Source: Lucifuga dentata | Taxonomy: Eukaryota > Chordata > Actinopteri > Ophidiiformes > Bythitidae | Assembly: GCA_014773175.1 (NCBI GenBank) | Contig: VXCM01002593.1 | Coordinates: 30,472-94,471 of the forward strand | Direction of reading: 5' to 3' | DNA: 64,000 bases | Shown: positions 59,823-64,000 of the stretch, piece after piece | How the letters are laid out: each line of letters begins with the position of its first letter | Numbering within the stretch: position 1 is the first letter of the stretch | The notes under the pieces: generated by a model | Database searches by the model: none | Seen by the model: only the letters and a program-made list of their open reading frames with translations | What the model was told of the DNA's origin: nothing | Program-made: the position numbers and the translations under genes

Positions 59823-60916
59823 AACCCCCAGCGTGTTTACATTACTGTGATCCCACTGATCGTCGGTAAGGATAATGCTGATTGGCTGTTGGTGGGTGAA
59901 TGTTTGAGCTCGCCCCCCCCTGAAGATTGGATCATGCAGTTATTAGAGGCAATGAGATCCCCCTCTCTGCTTGCAAGTGAAGAGGAAGATCAAACGTCTC
60001 TGTAATCATGGTCCTGCTACAGTATACAGGCCAAGACATAAAGACGCAGTGAGATAGAAAGCCTTCTAATAACGAGACATGTAGCAGCCTCACTACTCGT
60101 GACAGGAGATCTCAAACCTGCACACACACGTCCAAGCAGCTGCCACGCTTTCATTACTTACATCAAGGTCTGAAAATCAAAGCTCCTTACTGAAGATAAT
60201 TTCTGGTGCCAGCAAGAAAAAAACACATACATGTATCTACATGTATGTGTTTGTACTGGATCTACATGTGTATGTACTGGATCTACATTTTTTCCCCCAG
60301 ATTTTTAATATATTCTTTGATGAGGAGTATTCCAAAACAACAGCATTATGTATTTGTAGAGTTGTATATTTGCAACAAGATTACTTTTAAGATGCTGTGA
60401 TTGTATGACAAGCAGAGGCTCAAACAAGCTCAGTTTTCTAGCTTCAGCTCTTCTGCTTTTTAGGTGAAATTCTGAGTGTTTTGAACCCCCAAACTTGCAG
60501 CATTACTCTGTCCCGTGGAAAGATTATTCCAGTGGATGCCTGGTAAAGTGGAGTTGGGTTTTGGGGGGCCTGCTGTCTGCTTAGTTTACTCCTGATTTTG
60601 GAAAGTCCAAGAGCAGTCTGGGCTCATATGCTAACACCCTAATATTCAGTGACATTGCTCAAAGACCCACACTGTGTGTCACTCTTTGCCCTTCAGCCCC
60701 TTTATACAACCAGGAATTTGCTTGTTCATGAAGAGTCGATTCCTTTGGTGAAGACGCCTTAAAGGGTAAATTCACTCAAAGTAATGAATTTTTCCTCTAT
60801 TAACTGACGAGTGCTGACACGTTTCCCTTTACTGCTGAGACACACAGGTGGGAGTACTTTAGTAGAACGTAAAGATTTGTGACAAATGAAAAGAGAAAAA
60901 CTAACAAAGTGTCTCA
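59823..60916 (+). other. Inferred intronic stretch
   Basis: No gene recognised. A perfect 15-bp hairpin lies at 60221-60252. Confidence 0.6.
60221..60252. other. Perfect hairpin, 15-bp stem and 2-base loop
   Basis: AAACACATACATGTA (60221-60235), TC, then the exact reverse complement at 60238-60252. It is followed by a short direct repeat of TGTACTGGATCTACAT-type units near 60253-60289. Confidence 0.9.
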
Positions 60917-61136
60917 GTTGGGTCACCATGAGTTGCCAGAACAGCTTCCCTGCACCTTGACAGAGATTGTGCAAGATCTCTACTAGAACGATGGAACGTC
61001 ATTCTTCTAGATAATCCATCATTTGGTGTTGTAATGATGGTGGAGTAGAGCACATTAATCTAACATCTTCCATAGATTAAATTGGGTTGATATCTGGCCA
61101 AGTTTAGGTTGTTCTGGCAGCTCATGGTGGCTCAAC
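60917..61136. repeat. Inverted repeat with 29-bp arms
   Basis: The left arm 60917-60945 and the reverse complement of the right arm 61108-61136 match at 25 of 29 positions. Core GCCAGAACA is preserved, and all four differences are transitions. About 160 bp lie between them. The sequence resembles a dispersed repeat I remember from fish (CCAGAACA, then GGCCAGATATCAACCC on the minus strand), but I cannot name it. Confidence 0.65.
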
Positions 61137-63300
61137 ACCTTACTAAGGCACTTTGGGCGGAGTTAATAAAACTCAGCTAAAAACTAAACATATTGATAAG
61201 AGCAAATATCATCATGCAGCAATGTTCCCTAAATCATAAATGTCTGTTGCTAGAGTCTTTCAGTGTTTGCCTTGAAAGAGTTATTACTACAGTATTTTTT
61301 TTTTTTTTTTTANTTTTTTTTTTTTTTTTTACATGTCAGGGAACGAGTCATAAAATGCACTGTCATGCAAAAATGATGACCTGTTTCAGTCTGGTGGTAA
61401 ATTTCAGAGATATGAAATCTGGGTGACATCTTCAAATTGTATTGGCCTTATATATTAGTGATTAATAAATTTGGTAATTAGTCCCTCTCAATTGATCAGT
61501 CAGTGTATTTAAATGGCGAGTTTTGGTCCGATCTTGCACACATTCTCGTGGCATTGTGCCTCTTCCTCAAGCATCATCCTCTGTACTCTGTGTCTCACAC
61601 ACGACACACACATCCTGTGTGCCAGACTGCGAGTGTGGGGATATGATATCTCATATATTAGCGTTGATCTACTTAAAATGCAGAACTCTAAAAAGCAGAG
61701 AATTTAGGTTACCGATTTAACTTGTCATTTTCACTTTGGCACCAGAGGAAGCATTATAAAGTGTGAATCTAAAATATGACGCAGCTCATTAACATACTGA
61801 TCTGGCTTTTATGGACGCACGTTACAACACTGTGCTGATAAATGTAAGGGAAGCTTTATGAATGAGCTTCAATTATCACACAGCTTTTTAGGATGATGCC
61901 ATTTTTTTCCTGAATTTCCCCCTTTATGTTGGTTTTTCCTTTAATTTGTCACTCATTGGTAGTTCTCAGGGAAACTGTCATAAATGAAGTCTAGGAATTA
62001 CTTTTGTCCTTTTGACTTTTTTATTTTGTTAAACTCTTGGTGCTTTGAGTATCATAAACCAAACTCTGTCTTGATGGATAACTGGAACTCCAGCTTGTGT
62101 TTTGGATGATCCAATCACGTTAAACGCAGTTTTTCCAGAGGCTTTGTTATTGTGGAGAAACACTTAAATGCCATTAAAGCTTACTCATGTCCTGCCATCA
62201 TGTCTTCATTCTTAATACACATAAAACTGTGTGTTTTTAGAGTAACTGTTGTTGTTTTCATTTGTTTTTATTTATTTTTTTAACACGTGATACTAAATCG
62301 AGTATTATTGTAATTGGCAAGCTATCAGATATTCCAAATGAGGAGAAATATGTTTACTTTTCCAATTATATTTGCAGGCTAAGCTTAATGTAATAACAAT
62401 GCCCTTGTCCTTTTTCATTTAATTCACGATATTAAGGATGATCTCACTGTGTCTGTGTTTGCTGTTACTGGTCCAGACGTGCTTTTCTTTGCCTGTCTCT
62501 GGATTCATCCGTAATAACAGTCAGAGCATTGAAGAATGCATTAGAACTCCCCCCCCCCCCCCCCCCNCCCCACACACACACACACGCCCACATAACTATG
62601 CAACTATATGTGCAGATGTGGAGACACACACACACACACACACACTTATAAGGAGAGAGCATCAGCATCCCAGACAGCTTATCAAGGGGAACTAATTCAA
62701 TATCCCTGTGCCTGTTTTAAATGTCATTCTCTGAGCTCATCTGGAGTGACATGTTTTTCATGGTGGAAATAAAGGCTCTTTATTGGGCTCAGAGCACAGT
62801 GGCGGGGGCTCTCTGCCTGGTGCTCTTGATGTTTGCTGGAAATCTAAAGGTCCTCATGAGGAATGAATAAAAGTGTTGCAGAGATCTGCCAATGCCAATG
62901 AGATCTGTAAGAGCTACCCAGTCGATAAGACTGCGTGAATCCTCCGCTGACAGAGGAAAAGCAAAGCGTGTGCAGAAGTTTTCACTTTGGCTAGAGGGAG
63001 AGATGTCAATCAGGAAGTGAAATGCTGCTCAGACGCCTCTCTAATTCTATTTAAGGGATCATCAAGAATTTCAAAAGGTCATAACTGTTAATGGAAACCT
63101 GTCAGAAGGCTCCAGGGTCAGAGTTTGGCATTCACAAGTTATTGATTGGCTTGTGGTGCATTTGTTCATGTTTCACTAGTGTGATTCACCGTTGCACATT
63201 AAAAAAAAATAAAAAATTCTACAAACTTTGAACAGTAGGCAACAAGAAATATTTCCTCAAAGCATCTGCTGTTTTGGTTGTCTAGGTTTATTTGTTGCTT
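61137..63300 (+). other. Inferred intronic stretch
   Basis: No exon recognised. It contains a T tract with a gap at 61313 and a poly-C/CA block at 62549-62585. Confidence 0.6.
62549..62585. repeat. Poly-C tract with a gap, then (CA)n
   Basis: C run at 62549-62571 with N at 62567, followed by CA dinucleotides. A second AC run is at about 62624-62644. Confidence 0.9.
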
Positions 63301-63316
63301 CTCTTCTTTGCTGCAG

Positions 63317-63390
63317 ATGATATCAGCGAGGGGGTGAATGCCGATCCGGAGGCTGTACAGACAGCTCAGTCGCCCTGTTGCACCGAATAA
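63317..63390 (+). other. Candidate exon start behind a strong acceptor-like site (unconfirmed)
   Basis: A pyrimidine-rich run TTGCTTCTCTTCTTTGCTGCAG ends at 63316, a good 3' splice site. Joined in phase to the G of the exon at 31126-31153, the next bases give a D and then about 22 further codons before a stop at 63388-63390. The peptide does not resemble the RXR A/B region, and no matching donor is convincing. It may be chance. Confidence 0.2.
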
Positions 63391-64000
63391 TAACTTCCCT
63401 ATTGACAATGACCAACATGACCTCTCCCTCTCTGAGACAGACAGTAAGACGGCCTCCTCCGGCCCTTGAGGCACCCCAGCCTAATTTGGTATTTTGTCCA
63501 CACACAGAGCTGCAAACCTCTGTTCCGTGCCAGACCACTCTTTCCTGTGCCCAGCATTTTGCAGGCACTGTCCATTTTCTCAAACCCTCGCCCTGGCTAT
63601 GGCGTGGAGTTAGCATGAACAGTGAACAGGTCTGGTCCCATTGGTGGAGGTTAGGACGACGGCCAGCCAGCCACAGAGCTGTAAATGTGAGAGGTTGGTG
63701 GGGTCTGATGGTGGCAGGGTGCTGGCAGATGTGTGGTCTGCTGCGAGGAGGCAGGCAGAGATATGTCATACACATAACCCTGACTGCTAAGAATTTTACT
63801 CATATATAATTGCATTCATATGCTAAGTTGCAATATTGATTTGCATCCATTACTTACATTTTGTGCCAGAGGGGAAAAAAAGGACATTGGTAGCTCCATG
63901 TATTATCATATGGAGTTTGGGACAGACAGCGTACACCTTAACCATAATTCAGCCATGCTTGAATTGCCTAAATCTGATGTTTTTTCTCACATTTTTCTTA
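63391..64000 (+). other. Gene-free stretch at the right edge
   Basis: Overlapping frames exist on both strands (63323-63775 minus, 63378-63809 plus), but neither resembles a known family. Not called as genes. Confidence 0.55.

Larger units (their letters stand above)
1666..62567. other. Single-base assembly gaps in low-complexity sequence (list)
   Basis: Besides the six gaps with duplicated flanks, N occurs at 1666, 3960, 4369, 4531, 11032, 13634, 18560, 21364, 22414, 31257, 34460, 34768, 34923, 35080-35081, 37221, 39769, 44117, 47340, 57097, 61313 and 62567. All but 18560 are in or beside homopolymers or dinucleotide runs, so these tract lengths should not be trusted. The span given covers the list, not one feature. 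Confidence 0.95.

Noticed and set aside
63323..63809. 150- and 143-codon frames on opposite strands
   Set aside because: Mutually overlapping frames in GC-richer sequence with no recognisable motif.
1..64000. tRNA, rRNA, snRNA or microRNA genes
   Set aside because: No A-box/B-box pair, conserved rRNA segment or recognisable microRNA hairpin was found by reading. A covariance-model search would be decisive.

Overview
The window looks like teleost fish nuclear DNA, probably a spiny-rayed (percomorph-type) species. The evidence is AT-rich, CpG-poor sequence, dense dinucleotide microsatellites, several dispersed repeat families I recognise from teleost genomes, and no prokaryotic-style gene packing. 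The window is almost entirely non-coding. Nearly all open reading frames are short, run through simple sequence or transposon remnants, and match no family I know.

One genuine gene signal is supported. A CpG-rich island (about 30886-31330) holds a 5' UTR and a tiny first coding exon at 31126-31153. The exon has nine codons plus one base (METKPFLSL, then G) in a strong start context, followed by a consensus donor GTGAGT. Its length, splice phase and sequence resemble the first coding exon of retinoid X receptor alpha (MDTKHFLPL followed by a split codon), a gene with a very long first intron. If so, 1-30.8 kb is upstream intergenic DNA and 31154-64000 lies inside intron 1. No DNA-binding or ligand-binding exon is present, so the identity rests on nine residues and the splice phase.

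The rest is a transposon and microsatellite landscape. A non-autonomous family bounded by TTAA with AGGACCATACC-type terminal inverted repeats occurs nine times (6209, 10706, 19196, 25206, 32957, 38150, 45311, 46310, 49335). A CAGTGGTGGAAGAAGTA-type hAT-like family occurs six times (2062, 21897, 22850, 29207, 42466, 45035). Several insertions are nested with readable target-site duplications: a solo LTR inside a hAT-like copy (2438-2915), a short hAT-type MITE inside a TTAA copy (10752-11175), and a TTAA copy inside a hAT-like copy (45311-45835). The most unusual structure is at 46172-46981, where a TTAA element sits exactly at the centre of a palindrome whose 138/139-bp arms differ by two substitutions and one base of homopolymer length.

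A decayed LINE lies on the minus strand near 20 kb. LINE/SINE-type tails are suspected at 1, 11.6, 14.4 and 41.7 kb. There are 27 runs of N: 26 single bases and one of two bases. Six are flanked by near-exact direct duplications of about 41-66 bp, which look like unmerged contig ends, so those duplications should not be read as biology. No RNA genes, CRISPR arrays or complete protein genes were found.
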